Below, one piece after another: positions 44,261 through 53,548 of a stretch of 64,000 nt of DNA. This stretch comes from Gallionella capsiferriformans ES-2 (GTDB taxonomy: Bacteria; Pseudomonadota; Gammaproteobacteria; Burkholderiales; Gallionellaceae), in the NCBI RefSeq assembly GCF_000145255.1, contig NC_014394.1:2542001-2606000 (forward strand). Direction: 5' to 3'. A program made the position numbers and the translations under genes. The notes under the pieces are model-generated. The model had not been told where the DNA came from. It searched no databases and saw nothing but the letters and a program-made list of their open reading frames with translations. The stretch's first letter is position 1; every line of letters starts with the position of its first letter.

Positions 44261-45452
44261 CAATTACCAGTTCAAGGCAGGTTAATGCGGCCAAACTAAA
44301 CATTATCTGGTTGCATTTAAGTAGATATTCAGAGTAATTGATCTTGTGTATGGCTCCAGTTCCTCCACTTCGATATACCACTTTTTGGTTTTCGAGCTTT
44401 ATTGCTGCATGATGAGAACTGTTTCTCAATGTGCTATCAATACAAGCTGAAAAGGCAGAAAACTCCTTCTGCGACTCAAAAGGAGATTGTCTATTTGCTT
44501 TGTTGATTGTTAAATACATCTTTAATGTCATTTCTTTGAATTCATCATATTTTCTGCCCGCAAATAGATTATTAATGCATGCAAGGGTTGTGAAATTTGA
44601 TGTCAGCGCCTCAAATGCATTTCCATAGAATTGCTTAGTTTCTTTAAAAGAGACTGAAGTTGCGGTTGATTTTTCTGGTAATTTAGTATCGTTCTTTGCA
44701 TAAAGTTCTGTTTGGGAGAAATCTGAATATACCTTGAAGTATTCGCTAAAGACCTCGAATGCTCTCGCAAAATTGTCTTTATGAAGGTCACTTCTGTAGA
44801 AAGTTACAAATTTTCTGGTTTGTGCTGGATTGGAACTTTCCAATGACTTCCAGAGTTGGGCTGCATTTTTTATTAACTCCTCTCCGGCAGGCATTATTAG
44901 CCTGACTAAAAAGTCATATATGGCCTCATTTAAGGATGGAGGCTCTTTTAAGCCTAATGCTGTTGAATATTGAATAAGAGCCTTAACTGATAAGTCGCTC
45001 TTCCCACTATTTGATAAAGACCATGCCTTCTTGAGGGAATTCCATAGCGGAACAATATTATGATGAGAGCCAAGAACTTGATATATATCGACGAATATAG
45101 GGCCGGCACTAGCTTTCTCAGGAAAATTAGGATGCCTTTTATTTAAGTAAAAACTCTTTTCTACGTGTTGCATCCATGGAAAAATCATATCCATATGCAG
45201 CATATCATCTGGCACCGGATGGTCTGGGTCTAGATTTATAACCTTACCCTCCTCAGCTGTTTCCTCGCAGTTTTCAATAAAAACAGGCTTAGCTTTTACA
45301 TTATTAAAGTCAATTTCTAAGCCAGCTATCATGTCTTCGTTGCAGCAAATGCACCTTATGGAGTGACGTTGGCTTGGATTGTTTCCGACCCTAATTCTCA
45401 ATGTGTATATGGAGTCGCAGGTTGTGCATTTCGCTCTTGTTCTAATAATCAC
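44253..45452 (-). CDS. Hypothetical protein with N-terminal zinc ribbon
   Basis: 399-aa protein of unknown function. The N-terminus has a likely zinc ribbon: AKCTTCDSIYTLRIRV followed by IRCICCNEDM. The remainder appears largely helical and has no motif I recognise; the C-terminus (MFSLAALTCLELVIAF) is hydrophobic. DNA is distinctly AT-rich relative to the core genome. It overlaps a small cysteine-rich gene upstream by 11 bp and precedes the nuclease gene, suggesting a three-gene unit. In a mobile island such uncharacterised multi-gene units are often defence systems; this is a guess from position. Confidence 0.65.
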   Translation of the reverse strand: MIIRTRAKCTTCDSIYTLRIRVGNNPSQRHSIRCICCNEDMIAGLEIDFNNVKAKPVFIENCEETAEEGKVINLDPDHPVPDDMLHMDMIFPWMQHVEKSFYLNKRHPNFPEKASAGPIFVDIYQVLGSHHNIVPLWNSLKKAWSLSNSGKSDLSVKALIQYSTALGLKEPPSLNEAIYDFLVRLIMPAGEELIKNAAQLWKSLESSNPAQTRKFVTFYRSDLHKDNFARAFEVFSEYFKVYSDFSQTELYAKNDTKLPEKSTATSVSFKETKQFYGNAFEALTSNFTTLACINNLFAGRKYDEFKEMTLKMYLTINKANRQSPFESQKEFSAFSACIDSTLRNSSHHAAIKLENQKVVYRSGGTGAIHKINYSEYLLKCNQIMFSLAALTCLELVIAF

Positions 45453-45672
45453 AACACTTTTTTCCTTTACACTTGAATTGAAAAGCTTCGCTCGGCTTTA
45501 TGCGTGAGGCGCACTCGAATAATGTGTTACCAAAAAAACCGATTAGACCAGTCCATTCATTGAACGAAATACTTCTGCAATTGGCACATTTCCGTAATAG
45601 CAACCGAAATTTCGATGGCATAAAGCTGCCGTTCGACACTTCCTTTCGTAGCAGGGAGCATGCCGTCGCCAT
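45442..45672 (-). CDS. Small cysteine-rich hypothetical protein
   Basis: 76-aa frame (an internal start at residue 18, MPSKFRLLLRK, is equally possible). Cysteines CANC, FECASR and CKGKKCC suggest a zinc-binding fold similar to that at the N-terminus of the next protein. It overlaps the 399-aa gene by 11 bp on the same strand, arguing for a real, coupled gene. A competing frame (45557-45751) overlaps it and has less support. No homologue recognised. Confidence 0.45.
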   Translation of the reverse strand: MATACSLLRKEVSNGSFMPSKFRLLLRKCANCRSISFNEWTGLIGFFGNTLFECASRIKPSEAFQFKCKGKKCCDY

Positions 45673-45766
45673 ACTTTAAATCAATGGTAACAAATGATTC
45701 GTCTCCTCCTCCGGCACCAATACTACTCCATAAAACTAATATCACACTCACTCTGCTAATTTATTG

Positions 45767-47041
45767 CTACATCGCCACAGGCAACTCGTCCCAGTCCGTT
45801 GTGTAATTCGGTGACTTGCTATCCCGACGCATAGCCCATCTGCGGAGAGTACCAGAAGCTGCGATCGTCATACTGCCTTTACCCATGCGTTGATTGACCA
45901 AGTCCATTACCTGCATGAGCTTGTTTGACCGTTCCTGTTCTGCCACATCATCGAATAGAGTCGTCTGGACCGTCAGTTTCGGTTGCAACCCCATCAGTAA
46001 AACACCGCTTTTCTTGTACTTAAAACCGGAACGGTAGATAGCCGCCAGCCCCCGTATGGCTGCGTTTACGAGCTTTGTGGTGTCATCAGTCGGATCGCCC
46101 AGGGGTACAATCTGTGAAGGCGTGTGTTGCGGGTCCTTTTCCTTAAAGGGATTGGTCTGGATGAATACACACAAGCTGGCGGCGACAGAACCATCCTTTC
46201 GAAGCTTCTCAGCGGCACTGGTGGCGAAGTACGCAACAGATTCAGTCAGGTCATCATAATTGGACACTTCCTGTCCGAACGACCGGGACACCATAATCTG
46301 CTGCCGTGGCGTGTTGCCGCCGTCCAACTCAATGCAGGAAATGCCGTTCAACTCCTTGACGGTGCGCTCCACCACTATAGAAAACTGCTGACGCATTCGG
46401 TTCTGATCCGCAGTGCGCAAATCCTCTACGGTCTCAATTTTCATGCCAATCAGTTTCTCGCTTATCTTGCGACCGATACCCCATATATCACCGACGGGGA
46501 TAGTCGAAAACAGCTTGCTGATTTGCGCTGGACTGTAGCGCCCGAAATCGCATACGCCATCTTTACCAGCGAAACGCTTCTTGGCACAGTGATTAGCAAG
46601 CTTCGCGAGGGTCTTGGTTTCGGCAATACCGACACAAACTGGAATGCCGACCTGCTGCCTGATAGTTTTGCGTATGGTCTGGCCGTAACCGATCAGTGAT
46701 TTCGGATCGAAGCCCGCCAGGTCAAGAAAGCACTCGTCTATCGAGTAGATTTCCTGCTTCGGCGAGAACGTAGACAGGATCGACATGACCCGCGCTGACA
46801 GATCGCCGTACAGGGTGTAGTTGCTTGAGAGCGCGATGATGCCGTGCTGCTTTGCCAGTTTCTCCATCTTGAACCACGGCTCGGCCATTTTGACGCCCAA
46901 CGCCTTCACTTCATTAGACCTGGCCACCGCACAGCCGTCATTGTTGGACAGGACGACTACCGGCTTGTCTTCCAGTTGCGGGTTAAAGACACGCTCGCAC
47001 GAAACGTAAAAATTATTGCAATCGACCAGAGCGATAGGCAT
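45767..47041 (-). CDS. umuC: Y-family DNA polymerase V subunit UmuC
   Basis: 424-aa translesion polymerase. The palm begins [19 protein letters not shown], the nucleotide-binding [22 protein letters not shown] follows in pieces, and the catalytic [10 protein letters not shown] (Asp-Glu pair, about 100) is intact. The HhH region contains [15 protein letters not shown], and the little finger and C-terminal DUF4113-like end ([22 protein letters not shown], in part) are present. Length equals E. coli UmuC (422 aa). It follows umuD by 3 bp. As island cargo it would add SOS mutagenesis and damage tolerance. Confidence 0.96.
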   Translation of the reverse strand: MPIALVDCNNFYVSCERVFNPQLEDKPVVVLSNNDGCAVARSNEVKALGVKMAEPWFKMEKLAKQHGIIALSSNYTLYGDLSARVMSILSTFSPKQEIYSIDECFLDLAGFDPKSLIGYGQTIRKTIRQQVGIPVCVGIAETKTLAKLANHCAKKRFAGKDGVCDFGRYSPAQISKLFSTIPVGDIWGIGRKISEKLIGMKIETVEDLRTADQNRMRQQFSIVVERTVKELNGISCIELDGGNTPRQQIMVSRSFGQEVSNYDDLTESVAYFATSAAEKLRKDGSVAASLCVFIQTNPFKEKDPQHTPSQIVPLGDPTDDTTKLVNAAIRGLAAIYRSGFKYKKSGVLLMGLQPKLTVQTTLFDDVAEQERSNKLMQVMDLVNQRMGKGSMTIAASGTLRRWAMRRDSKSPNYTTDWDELPVAM

Positions 47042-47044
47042 GGC

Positions 47045-47485
47045 CTAAATGAACTTCTTAGTTGTCGAGGTAACGACACCCCATACCTGTAATTCCTGAC
47101 CTTCCTTGAGCACGATTTCACTGAAGTCAGGATTCTCCGGCTTCAGGATCACCATACCATCGCGCCGGATCAGCCGTTTTACGGTCAACTCTGCATCCAA
47201 TACAGCAATGACGATATCGCCGGACGAGGGATTCAGCGAGCGGTCAACCACCAACAGATCGCCATCGAAAATGCCGGCACCAACCATGCTGTTTCCCTTG
47301 GCTCGGACAAAGAAAGTAGCGTCCTTGTGCTGGATCAGGTGCTGATCCAGGCTCAACCGGCCTTCGATATAATCATCGGCAGGCGATGGAAATCCGGCCG
47401 GGACCTTGTGGCTGAACAGAGGCGCAAGGATAGGCGGAGAACCTGCAAGGGGGGCGGTTATAGTTTGATATAACGAGGATGGCAT
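47045..47485 (-). CDS. umuD: UmuD: self-cleaving SOS mutagenesis protein
   Basis: 146-aa S24-family protein. The start at 47485 (MPSSLYQTITAPLAGS) is used. The cleavage zone reads VPAGFPSPADDYIEG; the catalytic Ser lies in AKGNSMVGAGIFDGDLLVVD and the catalytic Lys in AELTVKRLI. RecA-stimulated self-cleavage yields UmuD', which joins UmuC as polymerase V. A LexA-type operator lies 37 bp upstream. Confidence 0.95.
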   Translation of the reverse strand: MPSSLYQTITAPLAGSPPILAPLFSHKVPAGFPSPADDYIEGRLSLDQHLIQHKDATFFVRAKGNSMVGAGIFDGDLLVVDRSLNPSSGDIVIAVLDAELTVKRLIRRDGMVILKPENPDFSEIVLKEGQELQVWGVVTSTTKKFI

Positions 47486-47521
47486 GATTTTCAACAAGCA
47501 GAACGATCAGCGCATACTAGA

Positions 47522-47533
47522 GAACGTTCGTTC
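47522..47533 (-). promoter_or_regulatory. LexA-type SOS box GAACGAACGTTC upstream of umuDC
   Basis: Read in the umuD direction the sequence is GAACGAACGTTC, within the longer palindromic AGAACGAACGTTCT. It fits GAAC-N4-GTTC, the Gram-positive-type LexA box, not the E. coli CTGT-N8-ACAG form. I recall this as the motif reported for LexA of Gallionellales. Position 37 bp before umuD fits repression. Confidence 0.75.
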
Positions 47534-47597
47534 TGTTGTCAATAAATGTATCCAGCCCCTATTGCACATCGCTCTGACTGGGGCTGTTTCTTACTAA

Positions 47598-48224
47598 TTA
47601 CGTCGGCCCCGCAACCAGCATATCCGCTGGGTATTCCCTTAAAAACTCGCGGCAGTCATCCACACCCGCATTCATCCAGTCATCGTATTGATCGTCAGGC
47701 AGAATCACCACCATACGCTTCTCATCGGTTGGCTTATGAAACAGACACTTCAATGGATGCATGTCGGCGTTGATCGTCAGCATCGTGTAGCTGCGCAGGA
47801 TGTCACCGTCAGGCGATTTCCAGCCAGTCCATAACCCGGCAATACCCATCGGCTTGCCATCGGCACGCGAAATTCTGGTCTGGATCGCCTTACCGGAACG
47901 CCAGTCGGGTTCATAAAAGGCATCTGCCGGAATGATGCAACGACGACCTAATCGCCAGGCATCCCGGTAACTTGGCTTTTCTGCGACTGTTTCAGAGCGA
48001 GCATTGTAGGTATGACGTGCAATTTTCGTATCTGTCGCCCAGTGAGGGATCAGGCCGAATGAGCCGGGCAGCAACTCCCGGCTGGTCGCATCTTCGGTTT
48101 TGCGTATGAAGCTGCCCAGATATCCGGGCCAAAGGTCTTCCTTCACATCGTCGGGAATGTTGTCGATACTGAAGTGGGACTTCAGAGTTTCTTTATCTTT
48201 GACGGATTCGTAATGGCTGCACAT
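47598..48224 (-). CDS. SRAP-domain protein (HMCES/YedK family)
   Basis: 208-aa SOS-response-associated peptidase family protein that shields abasic sites in single-stranded DNA by a covalent link. The start is ATG 48224, because the family requires Cys at position 2 (MCSHYESVKDKETL); the frame's longer N-terminus would hide it. Other active-site elements are PHWATDTKIARHTYNARSETV (Asn, Glu region), RCIIPADAFYEPDW (catalytic Glu) and the LFHKPTDEKRMVVIL segment with His. It lies between a helicase gene and umuDC on the same strand, extending the DNA-damage-tolerance theme. Confidence 0.93.
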   Translation of the reverse strand: MCSHYESVKDKETLKSHFSIDNIPDDVKEDLWPGYLGSFIRKTEDATSRELLPGSFGLIPHWATDTKIARHTYNARSETVAEKPSYRDAWRLGRRCIIPADAFYEPDWRSGKAIQTRISRADGKPMGIAGLWTGWKSPDGDILRSYTMLTINADMHPLKCLFHKPTDEKRMVVILPDDQYDDWMNAGVDDCREFLREYPADMLVAGPT

Positions 48225-48284
48225 GTGCCATTGTAACAACAGCAACTTGATTGACGCGAGGTTCAGGCTAACTGGATAATCAGG

Positions 48285-50603
48285 CTAAGCCGCTCGCATA
48301 GACGCACGCCCAGATTCTTTCCCCATTATCGCGGCCACTAAAATTCGCTCGCGCAAATACGTCTTCCTTTCCAGCGCTAACGAGCCGCGCCTGATGGCCT
48401 GCTCTATCAAGCAATTATCGCCGATCATCACAAGCCGTTTGATCGGTCGCGTTACCGCTGTATAAAGTAGTGTTTGATCAATCATATGTGATGCTTCGCT
48501 TGGCAGCATTACAAAACATGTGGGCCACTCCGACCCCTGCGATTTATGAATGGTCACTGCATAACCAAGTTGTAGCTTAACGAGAATATCAGAGGTCACA
48601 AAAATAGCCACGCCATTGATTTCCATCACACCCAATGCACCGTTCTCGTATTTTGGCATGTCAAACACTTCGGTGATAATACCGAGATCGCCGTTTCTTA
48701 TGTCCGCTTCCTCATCGTAATTGTTAACCACAACGAGTATTGGGTCGCCTTCAAGCAATTGGGCGCCGGTCGACGTTATCCATGATATCCACCCACGAAA
48801 CTCATCACGATAATACAACGCAGGCCGATTCAGTCCTGCAGCCCGCTGCAACTGTGCGTTGATATTGTCCACGCCCAACTCACCCTTCTTGATGGGTGAT
48901 AAGACGATATTTCCAATGCCACCGGCTTCAAGCCATAGCTCAACCAATCTATTGATGCTTGAATTAGACTCAATAGAACAATCATCGCTTTCTAAAAGAG
49001 ACTTCTGCGTACGTTTAGGTAACTCAAGTTCTGACTCCCTGATGGCAGTCGCGAATCTGTGTATCCCACTCAGTTCACTCTGGCGTTTGACTTGAGTCAG
49101 TTTAAAGAAGGGAAACGGTGTGTCCGAGAGTGCGTGGAATATAAGTCCATCGCCAACAGGGGGAAGCTGCGATGCATCTCCAACGAACAGTATGCGAGTA
49201 GCGCTGGGCAATATACCAATCAGCTTGTACATCGACAGCAAATCGACCATTGACGCTTCGTCAATGACCAGTATTATGTTCGGTGGCAAATCAGATTTTT
49301 TGTCACGCAGATGCGTTACGATAAATTTTGCAATTGTCTGTGCAGGGCGACCTGTGCTCTCAGCCATCCGCTGTGCCGCACGGCCAGCCACGGCCATCTG
49401 GTAACATGGTATGCCTTCTGCAATTACATTGAACACTCCTAGGATAGCATTCAGAATTGTAGTTTTTCCTGTTCCTGCCCCCCCTGATATACAGCAAACC
49501 GGCGCCATCACTGCGCTAATAACAGCCTCTCGTTGCTCACCGGTTAGCTCGAACTCAAGCGATGATTCGTGAGCAGTGAGAGCTTCGGCAACGCGCCCCC
49601 TAGCCAGCCCCTTCTCCCACGCCGCAAGCAACGCATTCGCTCCGGACGGACGCATATGTGCATCCACAAGAAACTGCGCGACAGCGGCCTCCATAAGCGC
49701 CTTCCCGTAAACTTGGTAGCCATCTTTGACCTTGACCAGCAATCCTTCTTCGACACCGATATCACCCACACTTTCAGGGGCAGGTGATTTGATCACATGA
49801 GAGCATGCATTTACGAGGGTTTTACTATCGATGACTGTCGAGCCGGTTTTTGCAGCGAACCGAACGGTGACGTGCAGCGCCACGCCCGCTGCAACGCAGT
49901 TATCGGACATGGACAGGTTCAGCTCGTGAACGATCTGCATGGTTTTTTCAAAAGAAACACCCATTGCCATCAGCAAAAATGGATGTGTTTTCACTTTCTC
50001 GATAGCTTCAGCACCGAATATTGCGACCAACTTATTACCAAGACCAAGGGGTAATTGTTGTCCTTCTAGCCACTCAATGGTCTTGTACAGGCTTTCATCG
50101 GGCCACTGCTCAAACAAGCGCTGAACCCGATCTGACGACATCCCTGCCACGTCAAGTAGAGCGTCCCTGTCACAATTTTCTATGAGAGCGCTCAAATTAT
50201 TGACTCGCACTAAGCGATTCGCGATGACACTACCAATGCCCCTGATATTGCTACTGATCCACCGCGAAAGCATTCGCCCGGAAGGGCGCAGGAATTTGAT
50301 GTTTTCAGCGTCAATCGTATATTCGCTGACAAGGAAGCCGTTAACGACAAACTGATTGAGGTACTCATTGCCGGAGACTTCCCACAGAGAGCCATCAGTG
50401 GCCGCCTCTCTGGCGTATTCGGGAAATTTTACGACCAGCGTCTTGTCACGTTTTTTAATTGAACCGTCAAGGTTGACCAAATCGACAGTTGCACATCCCC
50501 ATGAACGGCACTTTCTGACCTGAACAAGCTGTCGCACATGGGTAACATTACAAGTGGCTATGCCTGAGCGCGCCGAAGGGTCGAAGAAGTGGGCAACGTT
50601 CAT
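48285..50603 (-). CDS. RecD2-like SF1B DNA helicase (module 1)
   Basis: 772-aa ATP-dependent helicase. The start is ATG 50603, overlapping the upstream stop as ATGA, which matches the start of its paralogue at 61448-63736. An N-terminal region (1-110) and tandem helix-hairpin-helix units (IRGIGSVIANRLV, LLDVAGMSSDRVQRLFEQWP) precede the motor. Motor motifs: Walker A GGAGTGKTT (about 374-382), Walker B ILVIDEASMVDL, RILFVGDASQLPPVG, LTQVKRQ, and VTIHKSQGSEWPTCF plus LLYTAVTRPIKRLVMIGD. This is RecD2 architecture, but the N-terminus differs. It is the last gene of an overlapping operon with two tyrosine recombinases, so a role in element mobility is likely. Confidence 0.88.
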   Translation of the reverse strand: MNVAHFFDPSARSGIATCNVTHVRQLVQVRKCRSWGCATVDLVNLDGSIKKRDKTLVVKFPEYAREAATDGSLWEVSGNEYLNQFVVNGFLVSEYTIDAENIKFLRPSGRMLSRWISSNIRGIGSVIANRLVRVNNLSALIENCDRDALLDVAGMSSDRVQRLFEQWPDESLYKTIEWLEGQQLPLGLGNKLVAIFGAEAIEKVKTHPFLLMAMGVSFEKTMQIVHELNLSMSDNCVAAGVALHVTVRFAAKTGSTVIDSKTLVNACSHVIKSPAPESVGDIGVEEGLLVKVKDGYQVYGKALMEAAVAQFLVDAHMRPSGANALLAAWEKGLARGRVAEALTAHESSLEFELTGEQREAVISAVMAPVCCISGGAGTGKTTILNAILGVFNVIAEGIPCYQMAVAGRAAQRMAESTGRPAQTIAKFIVTHLRDKKSDLPPNIILVIDEASMVDLLSMYKLIGILPSATRILFVGDASQLPPVGDGLIFHALSDTPFPFFKLTQVKRQSELSGIHRFATAIRESELELPKRTQKSLLESDDCSIESNSSINRLVELWLEAGGIGNIVLSPIKKGELGVDNINAQLQRAAGLNRPALYYRDEFRGWISWITSTGAQLLEGDPILVVVNNYDEEADIRNGDLGIITEVFDMPKYENGALGVMEINGVAIFVTSDILVKLQLGYAVTIHKSQGSEWPTCFVMLPSEASHMIDQTLLYTAVTRPIKRLVMIGDNCLIEQAIRRGSLALERKTYLRERILVAAIMGKESGRASMRAA

Positions 50604-51028
50604 AGTTTGAATCCCGCCGCTCCACATTCCAGTAAGGCTTGCTGTTCCTTAAAGCCATTTAGCTCAAGACGGAGTTGTCGATTTTCTACTTCAAGCTCAA
50701 CAATACGCTTTTGCAGCTCACTGTTTTCTGATGAGATTCGACTTGTCTGACCCTGCGCCCTCTCTCGAGCAGCTTCGTGCGCAGTTTTATCGGCAGCTTC
50801 ACTTTTGAACCAACGCGTATCGCATTCATCTAAAATCGCCCTTAAATTCTTGTTTTGTGTGCAGGCACGCATTGCGAAATCTAGTTCTTCTGCAAGCACA
50901 CTGCGATTAATCCGATTGTTGTATGCGTACTCATGCCAGTCAAGGCGGATATTTCGTTCCTTGATCCACGCCTTTACCGACTCGATGATCTCAAGAGCCC
51001 GTTGTTGGCCATTCTTACCTTTAGTCAT
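50600..51028 (-). CDS. Small coiled-coil protein of the recombinase operon (VPA1267-like)
   Basis: 142-aa protein. The N-terminal half has NGQQRALEIIESVKAWIKER and QNKNLRAILDECDTRWF. The C-terminal half is a heptad-like coiled coil (ISSENSELQKRIVELEVENR...) ending in EQQALLECGAAGFKL. It overlaps the helicase start (ATGA) and the upstream gene by 4 bp. A diverged copy occupies the same position before the second helicase (63733-64000), sharing QN..LR, WF, the coiled coil and the GF end. From memory it resembles the VPA1267 family of Vibrio islands. Possible adaptor between recombinases and helicase; inferred. Confidence 0.7.
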   Translation of the reverse strand: MTKGKNGQQRALEIIESVKAWIKERNIRLDWHEYAYNNRINRSVLAEELDFAMRACTQNKNLRAILDECDTRWFKSEAADKTAHEAARERAQGQTSRISSENSELQKRIVELEVENRQLRLELNGFKEQQALLECGAAGFKL

Positions 51029-51450
51029 CTTCGCTTCACCTCCGTCAGAGGTGTATCAATCCGTGCATTGAGTTTTTCCATGTCAACGAGGGGCATCATG
51101 TATAGATTGTGTTGCCAACGTACAAACTGTTCGCTAAGGAGATCATTTTGTTTTTCAAGCCGAGCCACCGTTGATTCAAGGGTGGCAATCTGCTTTTTGG
51201 CAAATTCCAACGTAATGTCTTGCTCTTTGCTATTTAAACTCTGATCAGCAGCTTTCAATGCATATTTTTTTGCATTGAAGGTTTCAACCAAAACTGGATA
51301 GGACAGTAGCGTATGACGACTAATACGCTTCTCCCCCAGTGCTTTCGCCAGGCGTTCCGCATATAGCTCCCATGTCAGCTTTCCAGACCATTTGTCGAGT
51401 TCGTGCAACGCAATAGGTATCGTGTTCTCTGTAATGATGATTTTAGGCAT
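51025..51450 (-). CDS. gmtX: Small recombinase-operon protein, GmtX-like
   Basis: 141-aa protein with a helical N-terminal region (WSGKLTWELYAERLAKALGE, RISRHTLLSYPVLVETFN) that may be a DNA-binding fold, and a coiled coil (FAKKQIATLESTVARLEKQNDLLSEQF). Size and position directly after a 700-aa recombinase and before the VPA1267-like gene match GmtX of the Gamma-Mobile-Trio, as I remember it. It overlaps the recombinase gene by 8 bp and the next gene by 4 bp. The symbol is tentative. Confidence 0.55.
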   Translation of the reverse strand: MPKIIITENTIPIALHELDKWSGKLTWELYAERLAKALGEKRISRHTLLSYPVLVETFNAKKYALKAADQSLNSKEQDITLEFAKKQIATLESTVARLEKQNDLLSEQFVRWQHNLYMMPLVDMEKLNARIDTPLTEVKRR

Positions 51451-53548
51451 CGTTTTCCTCTAGCAATGCGACCACAGTAGAAATATCAACAAGCCCATTT
51501 TCGTTTGGACTGACTCTATAGTTTCCCTGTTCCAAAGCGCGCTTGATCGGGCTGGGATCATGTTCAGGTGGTATGCATAGGATTGCCCCATCAGGAGTGT
51601 CGTCAGACTCCAATCTCGTGCGTTGAGCCTTAATATGCACTAGCTTCCATCCCAAATGTGTAACCCACCTGTCAGCACCAAACGTCCCATCTGCGCCATC
51701 CACTTTCGCTTTTTCGAATTGTGATGCGACACGTTCCTCAAGCTGCTTTATACGTTCGAGCGTCTTAGGCATTCCTTTAATACAAACATGATCTTTGCAT
51801 GTCATACATTCCCCTCCCTTAATACAGGGAGACATCGCATAATCATGCGTGCACATGCCATACTCGGTCACATCGGCAATCCCGATGCGATTTAACCCGA
51901 GATTTTGATATGAGACAGGTAAATTCAATTTCAATGCCTCAAGCGCGCTAGGCATCTCCGTTAACAGCATGATGTCCCGCGCTTGTGCTTCTCGTTCTTC
52001 GGCCGGACGCAAATCATAGTGAGGGTTGTCTTCAATTCGCGCACGTCCGGCCCATTTCGCAAGCTGCCAGCTATCCATCCCGCCACGCTCTGCATTGGTC
52101 GACAACCATACCCGAGGCTCGTGAGATGTGAGTTCAATATCAGATGAATCTTCGTTGACAATGCCAAAGCGTTGGAAGATCGTTTTGCCTGGATTTTTGA
52201 GTCCGGTACGCGGTGCCAACTGCCAGTTAATCTGATTCACCGATGGTATTACCCAGCTGAAATCTAGCGGCTTGAAATCGTTGTGGAATTCTCGATCTCG
52301 GACTAGTAGCAGAGAGTCCCATATTGCTCCATCTGTGTCAGGGAGGCTCGGCCAATCTTTCGAGCTATATTCAGATAGGGTATATTGAGCAAGCTGCTGG
52401 TATGTCGGATTGCCATGCACCCTGAGTTTTTTTATCCACTTCCCTAAGCCCAATAAACTCCAGGCCGTACAGGAGTTGAGGTCATTTGTTCTTGCTCCAA
52501 GCGATTCAAGCAATTTCAGTTTTGACGGAGCAAAGTTCATTGCACAAGCAAATTCCAGTGCGTTCAACGTTCTGTTTTCTGGAAAATCGGGAGGTGTGAT
52601 ACATCCCTCATGACGATAAAAAATACCGGGATTATCATGGGCGAATTTTGCGGCGGCTCGTGCCGGCGCACCAATTTCGACCAAGCGACGATGCGCTTCA
52701 ATCACAGCATCCTTCATAACTTCCGGCACCCATTTTATAGTGTCCCCGAAGCCCTTTTCGCCATACCAGCGGATGCCCAGATGACCGCTCTCTGATATAT
52801 GCAAACAATCAACCACCAGAGAAAGCAATTCGCCCGCACGAGAGGGAGCAAACATCAGCAGTGTCAAAACGCTTGACCAATATTTATCTTCGTTTGTTTC
52901 TGCTCTAGAAAAACAGTCTGCAATCGCAGTCATTTGATGTAAGCTAGGACATCTTTCCTGTTGCCAGTCCCTTGATTCCTTGTCAGTTCGTTCAGCTTTT
53001 GCCTTTCCTCTCGGCCATGGGTTGACCCACTGAGGAATCGTTGGTGCTATGGTTTTCTCATAAAGAAAAGCGTAAAGCAATTCCATCTGCTGCCCAAGAC
53101 GGTAACGCAAATCAGACTTCGGATAACGTATGTTGGTGAGCTCCTGAACCTTCTCCTGTACTAAGCCATCCGTTTTAAGGACATCAGCTTCTCCATGGAT
53201 ATCTATCAGAGCATCATGCATCAATCGAAGTACGATCATCTGGTTAGCTATGCTCTTTACCTGCCTTACAGACTGTGTGTAGCGCACACGTGCCTTGGCA
53301 AATGTCAAAAATGGCTCATCCAAAGGATCCGTTTTATAAGGATCATTCTTTTCATTGTATTTGGAGAACGACATCGCGTACGCTCTCCTACCCGCTGAGA
53401 ACATCCACTTGTTTACAGAAAATCCGCCTTGATCTTCATACAGAGTTAGGCCTCTGCAGTGGCTGATGAAATCCGTTAAATTCTGGCTGGAAGCTAGCTC
53501 TGGACGCGATTTAAAGAAGGTAATCTCAGCCAATTTCCACCTCTCCAC
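51443..53548 (-). CDS. gmtZ: Large tyrosine recombinase/integrase, GmtZ-like
   Basis: 701-aa protein of the VPA1269/GmtZ type. Tyrosine recombinase residues can be seen: box I LLMFAPSRAGELLSLVVD (Arg about 237), box II HEPRVW (His476, Arg479), WAGRARIEDNPHYD with the candidate nucleophile Tyr511. A C-terminal cysteine cluster follows (CTHDYAMSPCIKGGECMTC, then CIKG; about 566-591), probably zinc-binding and typical of this family. Two recombinases per operon distinguish the GMT-type modules from ordinary phage integrases. It overlaps the truncated recombinase upstream by 23 bp and gmtX-like by 8 bp. The activity is predicted; the symbol is from memory of the family. Confidence 0.7.
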   Translation of the reverse strand: MERWKLAEITFFKSRPELASSQNLTDFISHCRGLTLYEDQGGFSVNKWMFSAGRRAYAMSFSKYNEKNDPYKTDPLDEPFLTFAKARVRYTQSVRQVKSIANQMIVLRLMHDALIDIHGEADVLKTDGLVQEKVQELTNIRYPKSDLRYRLGQQMELLYAFLYEKTIAPTIPQWVNPWPRGKAKAERTDKESRDWQQERCPSLHQMTAIADCFSRAETNEDKYWSSVLTLLMFAPSRAGELLSLVVDCLHISESGHLGIRWYGEKGFGDTIKWVPEVMKDAVIEAHRRLVEIGAPARAAAKFAHDNPGIFYRHEGCITPPDFPENRTLNALEFACAMNFAPSKLKLLESLGARTNDLNSCTAWSLLGLGKWIKKLRVHGNPTYQQLAQYTLSEYSSKDWPSLPDTDGAIWDSLLLVRDREFHNDFKPLDFSWVIPSVNQINWQLAPRTGLKNPGKTIFQRFGIVNEDSSDIELTSHEPRVWLSTNAERGGMDSWQLAKWAGRARIEDNPHYDLRPAEEREAQARDIMLLTEMPSALEALKLNLPVSYQNLGLNRIGIADVTEYGMCTHDYAMSPCIKGGECMTCKDHVCIKGMPKTLERIKQLEERVASQFEKAKVDGADGTFGADRWVTHLGWKLVHIKAQRTRLESDDTPDGAILCIPPEHDPSPIKRALEQGNYRVSPNENGLVDISTVVALLEENDA

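Noticed and set aside
45557..45751. 64-codon minus-strand frame overlapping the small Cys-rich gene
   Set aside because: No motif, GTG start only, and it overlaps a better-supported frame (45442-45672) that is coupled to the next gene. A frameshifted relic is possible but cannot be shown.
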